DNA of 64,000 bases from Dysosmobacter sp. Marseille-Q4140 (GCA_018228705.1 CP073694.1:2418001-2482000); one strand, 5' to 3'; shown: positions 1 through 9,190, counted from the stretch's first letter. Numbers and translations: made by a program. Notes: a model not told the origin generated them from the sequence alone.

Positions 1-20
1 GGAGGCGCCGGAGAAGGCGC

Positions 21-1457
21 TCAGAACTTCAGCTTCCAGACCACCTCGCCGGTGGTCAGGGTGTCCCCGCTGCGCAGGGCGCAGGGCATGGAGATGGCCG
101 TGCCGTTGACCCGGGTGCCGTTCTGGGACCCCAGGTCCTCCAGGTACACGGTGTCCTCCGCCAGGAACACCCGGGCGTGCCGCCGGGAGACGGAGGGGTC
201 GTCAAAGACGATGTCGCAGGTGCCGTCCCGGCCCACGGTCAGCTCCCGGACCAGGGTGTATTCCGGGCTGTCCCCGGCCAGGGTGCCGCAGACCGTCTCC
301 ACCCGCAGGAAGATCCCCGCCGCCTCCGGAGCCGGAGGCGCGGCCGGGGCCGCCGGGGCGGCGGGCTGTTTCTTTTTCCGAAGCAGCACCGCGGCCAGGG
401 CCGCCGCCAGCACTGCGGCTCCCCCGATGATCCACACCAGGGGCGGCACGGCGGGGCCGCCGTCCGGCTCCTCCGCCGGGGCGGCCTGGGCCGCCGCGCC
501 GGTGTTCCCGGAGGGCGGCAGCTGGACCGGCGGCTCCGCCTGGCCGTCCGCCGTCTCCGCCTGCTCCGGCAGGTCCACGGTGCTCTCCGCCCGGCACAGC
601 AGCTCGCCGCCGGAGGCGAAGGTGACGGTGAGGGGCTGGTCCGCGCCGGAGGCGGTGCAGCCGGTCAGGTCGAAGCCGGTGACCAGCATGGCCCCGTTGA
701 GGGCGGCCAGCTGCTCCGCGGCCTCGGCCGCGGCGGCGGGATCCGCCGCCGCGCAGCTGGTGCCGCCGGAGGCCTCCGCCAGCAGGCCCAGGGACTCGAT
801 GGCCCCGCTGTCTCCGCCCACGCCCACGGCGTGGAGCATCACGTCCGAGCCGCTCAGCCGCTCCAGCAGGTCCTCGTGGGAGACGCCGCCCGCCGGGTCG
901 TACTGGACGGCGTCGGACAGCACCACCATGCACCGCAGCTCACTGCCCTCCCGGGGGATGGCCTCGAAGGCGTCCAGAGCCTGGTCGATGCAGCTGTGGA
1001 GGCGGGTGACGTCCTCGTCAAAGGGCAGGGCCTCCATGGCCTCCGCCAGGTCCTCCGCCGGGATCTCCTCCGCCGACAGGGAGAAGGCGTCGCCGAAGGT
1101 GGCCAGGAGGTAGCGGGTGTGCTCGCCCCCCTGGGCGGCCAGGGCCCCGGCGTAGGCCGCCAGCTCCTCCCGGAAAGGCGGCATGGAGGTGGAGTTGTCC
1201 ACCAGCAGCAGATAGGTCACGGGGGATCCGGCCTGGCGCACCGTCTCCAGGGCGTGGGCGGCGGAGAAGGTCTGGCCGCCGATCCCGGCCCGGGCCTGGG
1301 TGACGGGCCGGTCGGTCTCCGACAGCTCCACGTAGGTATACAGGGTGCTGCCCTGCACGAAGGCCCGGACGATCTCCGCGCCCTCCGCCGCCAGGGCGTT
1401 TACGCACAGCAGACCCGCCGCGGCGCAGGCCGCCAGGGCCCCAAGCAGTCGTCTCAT
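21..1457 (-). CDS. Secreted/anchored von Willebrand A (vWA) and FHA domain protein
   Basis: This 478-aa protein starts with a signal peptide (MRRLLGALAACAAAGLL). A vWA domain follows, with the MIDAS-like motif DNSTS. A Pro/Ala-rich linker leads to one membrane segment (PLVWIIGGAAVLAAALA) ending in RKKK. A C-terminal FHA domain shows VGRD, SVSRRHA and LGSQNGT. The vWA domain is therefore predicted outside and the phosphothreonine-binding FHA domain inside. The ATG at 1457 has GGAGG 7 bases upstream; an ATG at 1463 overlaps the upstream stop and is the alternative start. It is the last visible gene of a leftward kinase/phosphatase operon. The ligand is unknown. Confidence 0.85.
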   Translation of the reverse strand: MRRLLGALAACAAAGLLCVNALAAEGAEIVRAFVQGSTLYTYVELSETDRPVTQARAGIGGQTFSAAHALETVRQAGSPVTYLLLVDNSTSMPPFREELAAYAGALAAQGGEHTRYLLATFGDAFSLSAEEIPAEDLAEAMEALPFDEDVTRLHSCIDQALDAFEAIPREGSELRCMVVLSDAVQYDPAGGVSHEDLLERLSGSDVMLHAVGVGGDSGAIESLGLLAEASGGTSCAAADPAAAAEAAEQLAALNGAMLVTGFDLTGCTASGADQPLTVTFASGGELLCRAESTVDLPEQAETADGQAEPPVQLPPSGNTGAAAQAAPAEEPDGGPAVPPLVWIIGGAAVLAAALAAVLLRKKKQPAAPAAPAAPPAPEAAGIFLRVETVCGTLAGDSPEYTLVRELTVGRDGTCDIVFDDPSVSRRHARVFLAEDTVYLEDLGSQNGTRVNGTAISMPCALRSGDTLTTGEVVWKLKF

Positions 1458-1459
1458 GG

Positions 1460-2179
1460 TCATTCCTCCACAAATACGGTGATGAGGGAAAAGTTGTCGT
1501 TGCCCGGCGGGGTGCGGCGGATGTGCCGCAGCAGCATCAGCCGGGCCCACTGCTCCGGGGTCTGCGCCTTCAGGCAGTCCGCCAGGATCTCCTCCCGGTA
1601 CACATACTCCCAAAAGCCGTCGGAGCACAGCAAAAAGGCCTGGCCCGGTGCCAGGGGCGCCGAGGCGGTCTCCGGGGAACAGGTCTCCCGGCCCAGCACC
1701 CGCAGCAAACTGGAGCGGTCGTCGTCGTGGTAGACGTCCATCCGGGAGATCTCGCCCCCCAGGAACTTGCGGTAGGTGACGGAGTGGTCCGCGGTCAGCT
1801 GGGTGCAGCCGCCCTCCGCCACCCGGTAGAGCCGGGAGTCCCCGATGTGGCCCCAGAGGGCAGTGTCCCCCTCCAGCCACAGCGCCACGGCGGTGGTGCG
1901 CATCTCCTCCTGGCCGGGGAGCTTCTGCCCCTCCAGGATATCCCCGTTGGCCCGGACAAAGGCCTCCCGCAGGGCGGTCTCTCCGGCCTCGCCGGCGGAC
2001 AGGCAGGCCCGGCAGACCGCCTCCGCCGCCAGGGCGGAGGCCACCTCCCCCCGGCCGTGTCCGCCCAGGCCGTCGGCCAGGACGAACACCTCCCGGCCGT
2101 TGCCGTGGCCCAGGCGGAGGCTGTCCTCATTGTGAACCCGGCCGCCCTGGTTGGTATAGGAATAGGCGGTGATCGTCAT
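1460..2179 (-). CDS. PP2C-family Ser/Thr protein phosphatase
   Basis: The 239-aa protein has the metal-binding signature of PPM/PP2C phosphatases: NEDS near residue 22, ADGLGGHG, GHIGDSRLY, LCSDGFWEY and the terminal DNFS. It should dephosphorylate Ser/Thr residues modified by the kinases of the same cluster. The ATG at 2179 is chosen because GGAG lies 5 bases upstream; a longer start at 2200 would overlap the preceding gene by 19 bp. It sits 2 bp after the protease-FHA gene and its stop overlaps the alternative ATG of the vWA-FHA gene, so the genes are probably translationally coupled. Confidence 0.92.
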   Translation of the reverse strand: MTITAYSYTNQGGRVHNEDSLRLGHGNGREVFVLADGLGGHGRGEVASALAAEAVCRACLSAGEAGETALREAFVRANGDILEGQKLPGQEEMRTTAVALWLEGDTALWGHIGDSRLYRVAEGGCTQLTADHSVTYRKFLGGEISRMDVYHDDDRSSLLRVLGRETCSPETASAPLAPGQAFLLCSDGFWEYVYREEILADCLKAQTPEQWARLMLLRHIRRTPPGNDNFSLITVFVEE

Positions 2180-2181
2180 AC

Positions 2182-3387
2182 TCACTCCACTTCCAGGCAC
2201 ACGGTGTTGGCCGCCTCGCCCAGGTAGATGGCGCTCTTGGGCGGCAGCTTCACCGGGGTGTCCGGGGTCAGGCGCTGGCCGTCGGCCAGGAAGGTGCCGT
2301 AGGTGGAGCCCAGGTCCGTGACCACGAACACGCCCTCCCGCCGGTCAAAGTAGATCTGGCAGTGGCGCGCGCTGACGCCGGGGGTGCCCTCCTGATAGAC
2401 CAGGCGGCACACGGCGGCGTCCCGGCCGATCTGGACCGGCTGGTGGTGGAGCTGGACCGCCTGTCCGGCGTGCTGGGGAGCGGTGGACCGCAGCACGGGG
2501 GTGCCCTGGGCCTCCTTGGGCTCCTCCGCCGCCGGGGCGGGAGCCTTCTTCTTCCGCAGCACCAGCACCAGGACCACGGCGATCACCACCACGGCCGCGG
2601 CGATGCCGCCGTAGAGGGCCAGGTTGGAGCCGGTGTCGGCCTCATAGAGGGCGTAGGGGATGCTGTTGCGGTCCAGGATGGGCAGGATCTCGCTGATGCT
2701 CACGGCGTAGAACAGGTTCTGGTCCAGGTTGGACGCGGCGGTGTTGATGCCCAGCACCGCGCCGCTGCTGTCCACCAGGGGACCGCCGGAGTTGCCGCCG
2801 CTCATGGCGGTGTCGGTCTGGATCAGGCGGCGGCCGGTGCCGCTCTCGGTGAGGAAGCGGCTGACGCTGCCGGTGGTGACGGTGGCGTCGTCCTTGCTGA
2901 AGGAGGTGACGGCCTGGATGGTGATGTCTGCCGCCAGGGGATAGCCCACGGCGTAGACCTCGCTGCCCAGCATGGCCTCCTCGGGCTCCCGCAGCAGCAG
3001 CGGCTCCCGCAGGTCCGTGGCCTTCTCCAGCTTCAGCAGGGCCACGTCCTTCTCGGCGTCGTAGTCCACCAGATAGGCCTCCTGCTCGCTGTCCTTGTCA
3101 AAGACGGCATAGAGCTCACCGCCGCCCAGAGCCTTGCCCACCAGGATGAATTCCTCCACCACGTGGCAGTTGGTGACGATGTACTGGGGATCCTCCCCCT
3201 GAGGGCCCACGAAGAAGCCGGTGCCCTGCCAGTAGTTCATGGTGCCGTCGTCGTCGGGGGCGCCGGTGCGGATCATGACGATGCCGTTGAGGGTGTTCTG
3301 ATCGAAGGCGGCGCTGGCCGGGGCCGCGCACGCCAGCGCCAGGACGGCGGCCAGCACCAGGGCCGCAAGATGACGAAGTTTTCTCAT
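2182..3387 (-). CDS. Membrane-anchored trypsin-like serine protease with C-terminal FHA domain
   Basis: The 401-aa product begins with a signal peptide (MRKLRHLAALVLAAVLALAC). The protease domain shows a catalytic triad: His in TNCHVV, Asp in DVALLKL and Ser in SGGNSGGPL. One membrane helix (LYGGIAAAVVVIAVVLVLVL) ends in RKKK, and an FHA domain follows (QIGRD, VSARHC, LGSTYGTF). The protease is predicted extracytoplasmic and the phosphopeptide-reading FHA domain cytoplasmic, matching the vWA-FHA neighbour. The ATG at 3387 has GGAG 10 bases upstream. Its substrate is unknown; coupling of external proteolysis to kinase signalling is inferred from domain order and context. Confidence 0.9.
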   Translation of the reverse strand: MRKLRHLAALVLAAVLALACAAPASAAFDQNTLNGIVMIRTGAPDDDGTMNYWQGTGFFVGPQGEDPQYIVTNCHVVEEFILVGKALGGGELYAVFDKDSEQEAYLVDYDAEKDVALLKLEKATDLREPLLLREPEEAMLGSEVYAVGYPLAADITIQAVTSFSKDDATVTTGSVSRFLTESGTGRRLIQTDTAMSGGNSGGPLVDSSGAVLGINTAASNLDQNLFYAVSISEILPILDRNSIPYALYEADTGSNLALYGGIAAAVVVIAVVLVLVLRKKKAPAPAAEEPKEAQGTPVLRSTAPQHAGQAVQLHHQPVQIGRDAAVCRLVYQEGTPGVSARHCQIYFDRREGVFVVTDLGSTYGTFLADGQRLTPDTPVKLPPKSAIYLGEAANTVCLEVE

Positions 3388-3407
3388 ACCACACACTCCA
3401 AATCGTT

Positions 3408-4241
3408 TTATTTGCAGGAAATCAGGATCCCGGTGAAGTTGTCCTGGGCGGGGAGGTCCTTTTCCAGCACCATCTGCTCCAGCAGGGCGCAGCCCTCCTC
3501 CGGCCGCAGGGCCATGGCCTCCATCAGCTCCGGAGGGGTCAGCACGCCGCTGACGCCGTCGGAGCACAGCAGCAGCGCATCGCCGGGCAGCAGCGCCAGG
3601 GGCCGCAGGCTGCGGTCCACCTCCTCCAGGCGGTCGATGCCCACGAAGGAGGTCAGCCGGTGGGCGTCCTCGTCCTGCTCCGCCCGCTCCCGGCAGATGA
3701 CGTCCTGCTCCAGTTCCCGGGCGTAGAGGGTATTGAGGAAGGTGTGCTCCCGGTTGAGCTGGAACACGCCCCCGTCCCGCAGGAGGAAGATGGCGCTGTC
3801 TCCCACGCTGACCCAGTGCAGGGCGCTGCCCCGCAGATGGACCGCCGCCAGGGTGGTGCCGCTGGCGCCGGAGAAGCGGCGGAACACCTCCCGGCTGACG
3901 GCGTGAACACTCTCTGCCAGCCAGGCGGGGATGTCCGTGTCGGGGCCGCAGTCCCGGAACCGGGCCAGCAGGTCCTCCACGGCGCTCTGGCTGGCCTCCT
4001 TGCCGTCGGCCATGCCGCCCATGCCGTCGGCCACCACGGCCAGGAGGCCCTGGCTGCGGCGCAGGTCGGGGCTGGCCGCGTTCACCACGGCGAAGGAGTC
4101 CTCCTGCCGTTCCCGCCGGCCCACGCCCTGGATGTTGCCCACCTCCACCGTCAGCCCGCCCGGCTCCCGGGGCAATTCCCGGGTGACGGAGGGCTCGGTG
4201 ACCCGCCGGGAGCGGCCCAGCAGGTTATGTAGCAGACCCAT
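3408..4241 (-). CDS. PP2C-family Ser/Thr protein phosphatase (second copy)
   Basis: This 277-aa phosphatase carries RQEDSF, VADGMGGMADG, SVGDSAIFLL, LCSDGVSGVL and DNFTG, the expected PP2C metal-binding and catalytic blocks. An N-terminal extension of about 35 residues (MGLLHNLLGRSRR) is absent from the other phosphatase. The start overlaps the end of the upstream FHA gene by 17 bp and has GAGGGGG upstream. Two distinct phosphatases in one operon suggest separate substrates or locations, for example kinase versus FHA-bound targets; this is inference. Confidence 0.92.
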   Translation of the reverse strand: MGLLHNLLGRSRRVTEPSVTRELPREPGGLTVEVGNIQGVGRRERQEDSFAVVNAASPDLRRSQGLLAVVADGMGGMADGKEASQSAVEDLLARFRDCGPDTDIPAWLAESVHAVSREVFRRFSGASGTTLAAVHLRGSALHWVSVGDSAIFLLRDGGVFQLNREHTFLNTLYARELEQDVICRERAEQDEDAHRLTSFVGIDRLEEVDRSLRPLALLPGDALLLCSDGVSGVLTPPELMEAMALRPEEGCALLEQMVLEKDLPAQDNFTGILISCK

Positions 4242-5031
4242 GGCGGTCCCCCTCTTTGTCCTCCCAGCGGAACCGCTCGCCGCACAGCGGGACGAACAGC
4301 AGCTTGGTCTGGCCGAAGTCGATGAGGTCGTAGGCCTTCAGCGGCATGGGGGAGAACAGCTCCTCCCCGTTGAGATAGACGATGTTGCGCCCCTCGCCGG
4401 GGATGAGGTTGAAGCGGTTGTTGCGGTCGCTGTAACTGATGCGGGCGTGGTTCTCCGCCGAGATGGTCATGTCCCCGGTGACGGTGATGTCCATGCGCTC
4501 GCTGCGGCCGATGGCGTTGATGCCGCCCCGGACGGTGTAGCTCTTGCCCCGGCTGGGGCCCTCCACGCAGACGAGCCACCCCACCACCGGGTCGAAGCCC
4601 ATCTCCTGCTGCATCATGGCCACGGTCTTGCCCGCCTGGGCCACGCTGACGCCCAGGCCCCTGGGCGGCGCCGTGGGCTCCGGCGCAGGCTGAGGCGCGT
4701 AGCCCCTGGGGGGCATGGTTTTGGAGGGGGCCGTCACCGGCGTGGGGGCGTAGCCCCGGGGCGGCTGGGTCCGGCTGTCCTCCGTGGCCGGAGTATAGCC
4801 CTTGGGCGGCTGGGTTTTCTGGGGCGCCGTCACCGGCGTCCGGGACAGCGGCGCCGTGGGCTGGGGCGCCGTCACCGGCACCGGGGCCGTGGGATTGACG
4901 GCGGTGGTCCGGACCGGGGCGGTGCGGCCCGCCGCGGCCACGGTGATCTGCTGGTTGGTCTTACAGTAGGGGCAGGTAGGGTACTTATCCGGGTCATAGA
5001 GATGTCCCCGCCCGCATTCGATCTGTGCCAT
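4225..5031 (-). CDS. Zinc-ribbon and FHA domain protein with Pro/Thr-rich linker
   Basis: The 268-aa protein opens with a cysteine cluster (C7 and CPYC near residues 20-23) that resembles a zinc ribbon. A low-complexity linker follows, repeating PPRGY/PPKGY and TAP units. The C-terminal FHA domain contains INAIGRSERMDI, SAENHARISY, YLNGEEL and a hydrophobic end. No signal peptide or membrane helix is visible, so it is predicted cytoplasmic. The Thr-rich linker is a plausible kinase target and the FHA a phosphothreonine reader, which would make it an adaptor between the receptor kinase and the membrane FHA proteins. The ATG has AGGAGG upstream. Confidence 0.88.
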   Translation of the reverse strand: MAQIECGRGHLYDPDKYPTCPYCKTNQQITVAAAGRTAPVRTTAVNPTAPVPVTAPQPTAPLSRTPVTAPQKTQPPKGYTPATEDSRTQPPRGYAPTPVTAPSKTMPPRGYAPQPAPEPTAPPRGLGVSVAQAGKTVAMMQQEMGFDPVVGWLVCVEGPSRGKSYTVRGGINAIGRSERMDITVTGDMTISAENHARISYSDRNNRFNLIPGEGRNIVYLNGEELFSPMPLKAYDLIDFGQTKLLFVPLCGERFRWEDKEGDRHGSAT

Positions 5032-5059
5032 GGGGTTCCCTCCTCCTATCTCTGATGGG

Positions 5060-7861
5060 TCAGCTGATATCCACGTTGGTCACATGGGACACCGGGGAGG
5101 TGTCCAGATTATCGGCACTGTTGTTCAGGGTAAAGCTCTTGAGGTTCGTCAGGTTCGACAGGGCGCTGATGTCCCGGACGGGATGGTCGTAATTGCCGAT
5201 ATACAGCGTCAGGGTCTGCAGCTCCGTCAGGCTCGCCAGGGCGGAGAGGTCGTTGTTGACGACATTGCTGTTGATGTACAGCTCCGTCAGCCCCGTGAGG
5301 CTGCTCAGGGGGGCCAGGGAGATGCCCGGGTCGTCGTAGCCGTTGTTGCCGTAATAGCGCAGGGTCTTGAGCCCCGTCAGGCCCTTCAGGGGCGCCAGGC
5401 TCTCCACCGGACCGTCCACATCCAGGGATTGCAGCTGCGTCAGTCCCGCGAGGCCCTCGATGTTGATCGGCGTCTTGAAATCATAGTCCCGGCTGGGCAG
5501 GTCCAGGGACTGCAGCTTGGTCAGGTTGGTCAGAGGCGTCACGTCGGTATACATAGCGCCAGAGCCGTAGAGCTGCAGCTCCCGCAGCTCCGTCAGGTTC
5601 TCCAGGCCCTGGAGGCTCTTCAGCCCCTCGGTCCGCACGGACAGGGACTGCAGCTTCGTCAGACCCTCCACGCCCTTCAGGGAGGAAATGCCGGAGTCGC
5701 TGCCGCTCAGCCGCAGCTCCCGCAGATCCGTCAGGCCGGAGAGGAAGCTCAGGTCCTCCACATAGTAGTTTCCGGAGAGGTTCAGATTTTGCAGCTTCGT
5801 CAGGCCCGACAGCACGCTCAGGTCGGTCACGTTGCCCACGTTCAGGTACAGCTGCGTCAGCTTCGTCATGCCCGCCAGGGCGCTGATATCCGACAGGGAG
5901 TAGTAACCGCTGCTGTTGTAGTCGTCCAGATTCAGCGTCCGCAGCTCCGTCATGCCCGCCAGGGGGGCCAGGCTGATGATGCCGCTGACATTCAGCCGCA
6001 GCTCCTGGAGCTTGGTCATGCCGGACAGGGCCTCCAGATGGGTGACGCCGTTGGCGCCGGAAGTGCCGTTGTTGCGCCCGATCTCCAGGCGGGTCAGGCC
6101 CGTCAGGTTTTTCAGCGGCGTCAGGTCCAGGTCCTCAAAATCGCCCCAGATATAGACCTCCTGGAGCTTGGTCATATTTTCCATGAAGGAAAGGTCGGAG
6201 ATGTAGTTGTTGCTGCCGTTGAAGTTCAGGTTCTTCACGTTGACAAGGCCCGACAGCACGCTCAGGTCCGCCTCGCCCACATCGTTCAGCTGGAGGTACT
6301 CCAGCTTGGTCCAGCCGGACATGAAGGACAGGTCCTCCACCGGGGAACCGTAGTAGTTGAACTCCGTCAGGTTGGTCAGGCCCGACAGGGGGCTCAGATC
6401 CGTCAGGTTGGGGTTTTCCCGCAGGTCGATGTACTCCAGCTTCTCCAGGCCCGCCAGGGGCGAGACGTCGGTGATGTCGTTGCTCCCCAGGCGCAGGCTG
6501 TTCAGCTCCGTCAGCGGCTCCAGGGGGGTCAGGTCCGTGATCTCGTTGCCCTCCAGGCTCAGATAGGTCAGGTTGATCATGTACTGGAGATCCTGGATAT
6601 CGCTGTCCGTCAGGCCCATGTTCTCCAGCTCCAGCCGCCGCTCGTCGGTGCTGTATGTCTGGCCCTGGATGGTGATGGAGGGCACCGCGGACTTTTTGAG
6701 GGGACTGCCTCCGCCTCCGTCTCCGCCGCTGCCGCCGCCCAGGAAGCTGGAGGCGATCACCAGCGCCAGCACCGCCGCGGCGATGGCGCCGAAGAATTTG
6801 GGCCGCTTCTTCACCTTCCCGATCAGTTCATCCAGCTGGCTGCCGGCGGTGGGCGCCGCCGGGGCCGCGCCGGGCAGGTCCACCACCCGCTGGCTCTCAA
6901 TGGCCTCCAGAAACTCCGCCGCGCTCTGGAACCGGTCCTCCGGCTGGACCGCCAGGCCCTTGAGGATGGCCTTGTCCAGATACTCCGGGATCTCGATGCC
7001 GAGCTGCGAGATGGGCACCAGCTCGTCCTTGTCCAGCCGCTCCAGGCTCTCCGGCGGGAGATACCCGGTGATGGCCGCGTAGAAGCAGGCCGCGCAGGAG
7101 TACACGTCCGTGTAGGGGCCCTGGCGGCTTCTCCGGATGTACTGCTCCTTGGGGGCGTAGCCCACCTTCAAAATCACGTCCAGGCTCTTGGACTTGTCGC
7201 CGATGGAGTACCGGGCGGAGCCGAAGTCCAGGAGCTTGACCATACCGTCTTTGGTGATGTAGATGTTGTCCGGGGTCACGTCCCGGTGGATGAAGCCCTC
7301 GGCGTGGACCGCCGTCAGGGCCTGGAGGACGGGGATCATCACGTTGAGCGCCTCCTCCACGCTGACCTTGCCGCCGTGGTTGGCGATATAGGTCTTGAAG
7401 GAGATGCCCTCGATGTAGTCCATGACGAAGTACGACGTGTCGTTCTCGTCGAAGTAGCTGGTGACGCCGGCGATGTTGGGGTGGCCGATGAACTTGGCCA
7501 GGGTCCGGGCCTCCTCCAGAAAGCGCTCCGCGCCGTAGGTGAAGGCCTCGGTTTTGCTCTCGGCCAGGACGGAGACGGTGGTCCCGTCCACACGGGTGGC
7601 AAGCTCGCTGGGCATGAACTCCTTCACGGCCACCTTGGCGTTCAGCTGGGTGTCCAGGGCCAGGTAGGTGATGCCGAAGCCGCCCTGACCCAGCACCCGG
7701 CCCACGATGTAGCGGCCATTGAGCACTGTCCCGGCCCGGAGGGCCGTGGGGAATTTCTTCTCGTTTTCCGCCAGGTCAAAGCCGCAGTGGGGGCAGGGAC
7801 CCCCGCCCTCCGGCCGCTCCTGGAAGCAGTTGTAGCAAAGGGTGGATACACTGGTCGGCAT
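5060..7861 (-). CDS. Receptor-type Ser/Thr protein kinase with zinc ribbon and extracellular leucine-rich repeats
   Basis: In 933 aa there is an N-terminal zinc ribbon (C9, C12, C23, C26). A kinase domain spans about residues 45-315: GQGGFGITY, VAVKEF with the catalytic Lys, HRDVTPDN, LLDFGSAR and an APKEQ-type activation segment. One membrane helix lies near 354-376. About twenty internalin/SDS22-type leucine-rich repeats (TDLTPLxxLTxLxxLxL) fill residues 400-930. HRDVTPDN has Thr where HRDLKPEN kinases have Lys. The LRR part should face outside as a sensor or adhesion surface. The ATG at 7861 follows GGGAG; the longer reading frame lacks a site. The ligand is unknown. Confidence 0.92.
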   Translation of the reverse strand: MPTSVSTLCYNCFQERPEGGGPCPHCGFDLAENEKKFPTALRAGTVLNGRYIVGRVLGQGGFGITYLALDTQLNAKVAVKEFMPSELATRVDGTTVSVLAESKTEAFTYGAERFLEEARTLAKFIGHPNIAGVTSYFDENDTSYFVMDYIEGISFKTYIANHGGKVSVEEALNVMIPVLQALTAVHAEGFIHRDVTPDNIYITKDGMVKLLDFGSARYSIGDKSKSLDVILKVGYAPKEQYIRRSRQGPYTDVYSCAACFYAAITGYLPPESLERLDKDELVPISQLGIEIPEYLDKAILKGLAVQPEDRFQSAAEFLEAIESQRVVDLPGAAPAAPTAGSQLDELIGKVKKRPKFFGAIAAAVLALVIASSFLGGGSGGDGGGGSPLKKSAVPSITIQGQTYSTDERRLELENMGLTDSDIQDLQYMINLTYLSLEGNEITDLTPLEPLTELNSLRLGSNDITDVSPLAGLEKLEYIDLRENPNLTDLSPLSGLTNLTEFNYYGSPVEDLSFMSGWTKLEYLQLNDVGEADLSVLSGLVNVKNLNFNGSNNYISDLSFMENMTKLQEVYIWGDFEDLDLTPLKNLTGLTRLEIGRNNGTSGANGVTHLEALSGMTKLQELRLNVSGIISLAPLAGMTELRTLNLDDYNSSGYYSLSDISALAGMTKLTQLYLNVGNVTDLSVLSGLTKLQNLNLSGNYYVEDLSFLSGLTDLRELRLSGSDSGISSLKGVEGLTKLQSLSVRTEGLKSLQGLENLTELRELQLYGSGAMYTDVTPLTNLTKLQSLDLPSRDYDFKTPINIEGLAGLTQLQSLDVDGPVESLAPLKGLTGLKTLRYYGNNGYDDPGISLAPLSSLTGLTELYINSNVVNNDLSALASLTELQTLTLYIGNYDHPVRDISALSNLTNLKSFTLNNSADNLDTSPVSHVTNVDIS

Positions 7862-7946
7862 GATGCATTTCTCCCATCCGCAGTTGTTGGGGGGCGGGAT
7901 CGCTCCCGCCCCCGGCGTATTCAGGTGCTTTCTCCAGAGGCGCCGC

Positions 7947-8372
7947 CTAGAACAGCGTCCCCTCTCCCTGGGCAAAGAGCATATCGTTGATGGCGTTGAG
8001 CTCCGTTCCGTGCAGGAGCCCGTGGCTGATGATGGCGTCCCGCCGGCTCCGGGGATAGAGCTGGGCGTAGGAGGCCTGCTGAAGCAGCCGCTGGGTCTCC
8101 TCCAGCGTGGCGCCCAGGCCGATGCACAGGCACAGCAGCCGGTCCCGGGAGGGCTTGCGCCGGCCGGAGAACACCTGGTGGAGGTACACCTCGCTCATGC
8201 CCGCCTTCCGGGCCAGGGCCGCCTTGGACAGGGACTTCTTCTCGTAGAGCGCCTGGAGCAGCTCGGAGACGCTCTGATCGGCAAAAAACGGCTGGTTTTC
8301 CGTCAGATAGGCGTCGATCTCCGATTCGCTCATCAGCTCCTGGATCAGTTCCCCTGTACTCTTCTCCTCCAC
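7947..8372 (-). CDS. Helix-turn-helix (XRE-like) regulator
   Basis: The 141-aa protein contains a helix-turn-helix at about residues 48-70 (SLSKAALARKAGMSEVYLHQVFSG), followed by RRKPSRDRLLCLCIGLG as in Cro/CI-type regulators. The C-terminal half has no recognised motif. It reads from GTG at 8372 with a strong GAGGGGGG site. It lies 85 bp upstream of the LRR-kinase and divergent to the second kinase, so it is well placed to regulate both operons. Regulation of those promoters is inferred from position only. Confidence 0.85.
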   Translation of the reverse strand: MEEKSTGELIQELMSESEIDAYLTENQPFFADQSVSELLQALYEKKSLSKAALARKAGMSEVYLHQVFSGRRKPSRDRLLCLCIGLGATLEETQRLLQQASYAQLYPRSRRDAIISHGLLHGTELNAINDMLFAQGEGTLF

Positions 8373-8419
8373 ACTTTTTCCCCCCTCTTTACTTCCAAAG
8401 TGAAATTGTATATACTAAA

Positions 8420-8447
8420 TTTACAACGTTTTATAAGGCGATACAAT
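8420..8447 (+). promoter_or_regulatory. Sigma-A-like promoter for the rightward kinase operon
   Basis: TTTACA (8420-8425) and TACAAT (8442-8447) are separated by 16 bp and point toward the kinase beginning near 8473. The predicted transcript start is about 8454, so the leader is very short. Confidence 0.6.
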
Positions 8448-8472
8448 ATGCTCTCTGCATAGTATCCGCGGT

Positions 8473-9189
8473 TTGGGGGAGGGATTTCCCATCTACACCT
8501 GGCTGTTGGACATCCTGAAAACCGAATACGACGAGGTGCGCCTGCTCAAGGAGGGCCCCCGTGGCAGCGTGCGGCTGCTGCGCCACCGTGCCACGGGGCG
8601 GCGCTTTGTCCTCCGCCGCTTTACCGGCAGCGGGGAGGTCTACCGGAAGCTGCTGGACTGCGCCTGCTCCAATCTTCCTATGATCTACGAGGTGGCGGAG
8701 GGCGAGGGCGAGACCGCCGTGCTGGAGGAGTACATCCAGGGGGACACCCTGGGCTTTTTGTTGCAGGGCGGCCTGTTCCCCCCGGAGCAGACCCGGAAGA
8801 TCGTCCTCCAGGTCTGCCGGGCATTGTGGGTGCTCCACTCCCTGGGCGCCGTCCACCGGGACGTGAAGCCGGAGAACATCCTCCTGCGGGGGGATGAGGC
8901 CGTGCTGATCGACTTCGACGCCGCCCGGCTCCACAAGCCCGCCCTCAGCGCCGACACCCAGATCCTGGGTACCACCGGCTTCGCCGCCCCGGAGCAGTAC
9001 GGCCTGTCCCAGTCCGACCCCCGGGCGGACATCTATTCCGTGGGTATCCTCATCAATGTGATGCTCACCGGCCAGCACCCCTCCCGGAAGCTGGCGGAGG
9101 GGCGGCTGGGCCGGGTGGTGGACCGGTGCACCCACGTCAATCCCCAGCAGCGCTATCAGAACGTGCTGCGGCTGATGGAGGCGCTGTGA
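8473..9189 (+). CDS. Cytoplasmic Ser/Thr protein kinase, atypical active site
   Basis: This 238-aa minimal kinase has VHRDVKPENILL (catalytic loop) and GTTGFAAPEQYG (activation segment). The glycine loop is reduced to EGPRGSV, the expected VAIK lysine appears as Arg (FVLRRF), and the metal-binding DFG reads DFD. It has no membrane helix. The start is uncertain: TTG at 8473 has no ribosome site upstream, whereas GGGGGAGGG (8475-8483) lies 7 bases before an ATC codon at 8491. It is followed after 1 bp by the first zinc-ribbon membrane protein, so it heads a three-gene operon. It may be active with altered chemistry, or a pseudokinase. Confidence 0.87.
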   Translation: MGEGFPIYTWLLDILKTEYDEVRLLKEGPRGSVRLLRHRATGRRFVLRRFTGSGEVYRKLLDCACSNLPMIYEVAEGEGETAVLEEYIQGDTLGFLLQGGLFPPEQTRKIVLQVCRALWVLHSLGAVHRDVKPENILLRGDEAVLIDFDAARLHKPALSADTQILGTTGFAAPEQYGLSQSDPRADIYSVGILINVMLTGQHPSRKLAEGRLGRVVDRCTHVNPQQRYQNVLRLMEAL

Positions 9190-9190
9190 C

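Noticed and set aside
5100..6600. Regularly spaced repeats that might be read as a CRISPR array
   Set aside because: The periodicity is the 60-70 bp leucine-rich-repeat codon pattern inside an open reading frame; repeats are not identical.
5030..7990. 986-codon plus-strand frame opposite the LRR-kinase
   Set aside because: A shadow of repetitive LRR codons; composition rich in Gln, Val and Gly with no recognisable domain.
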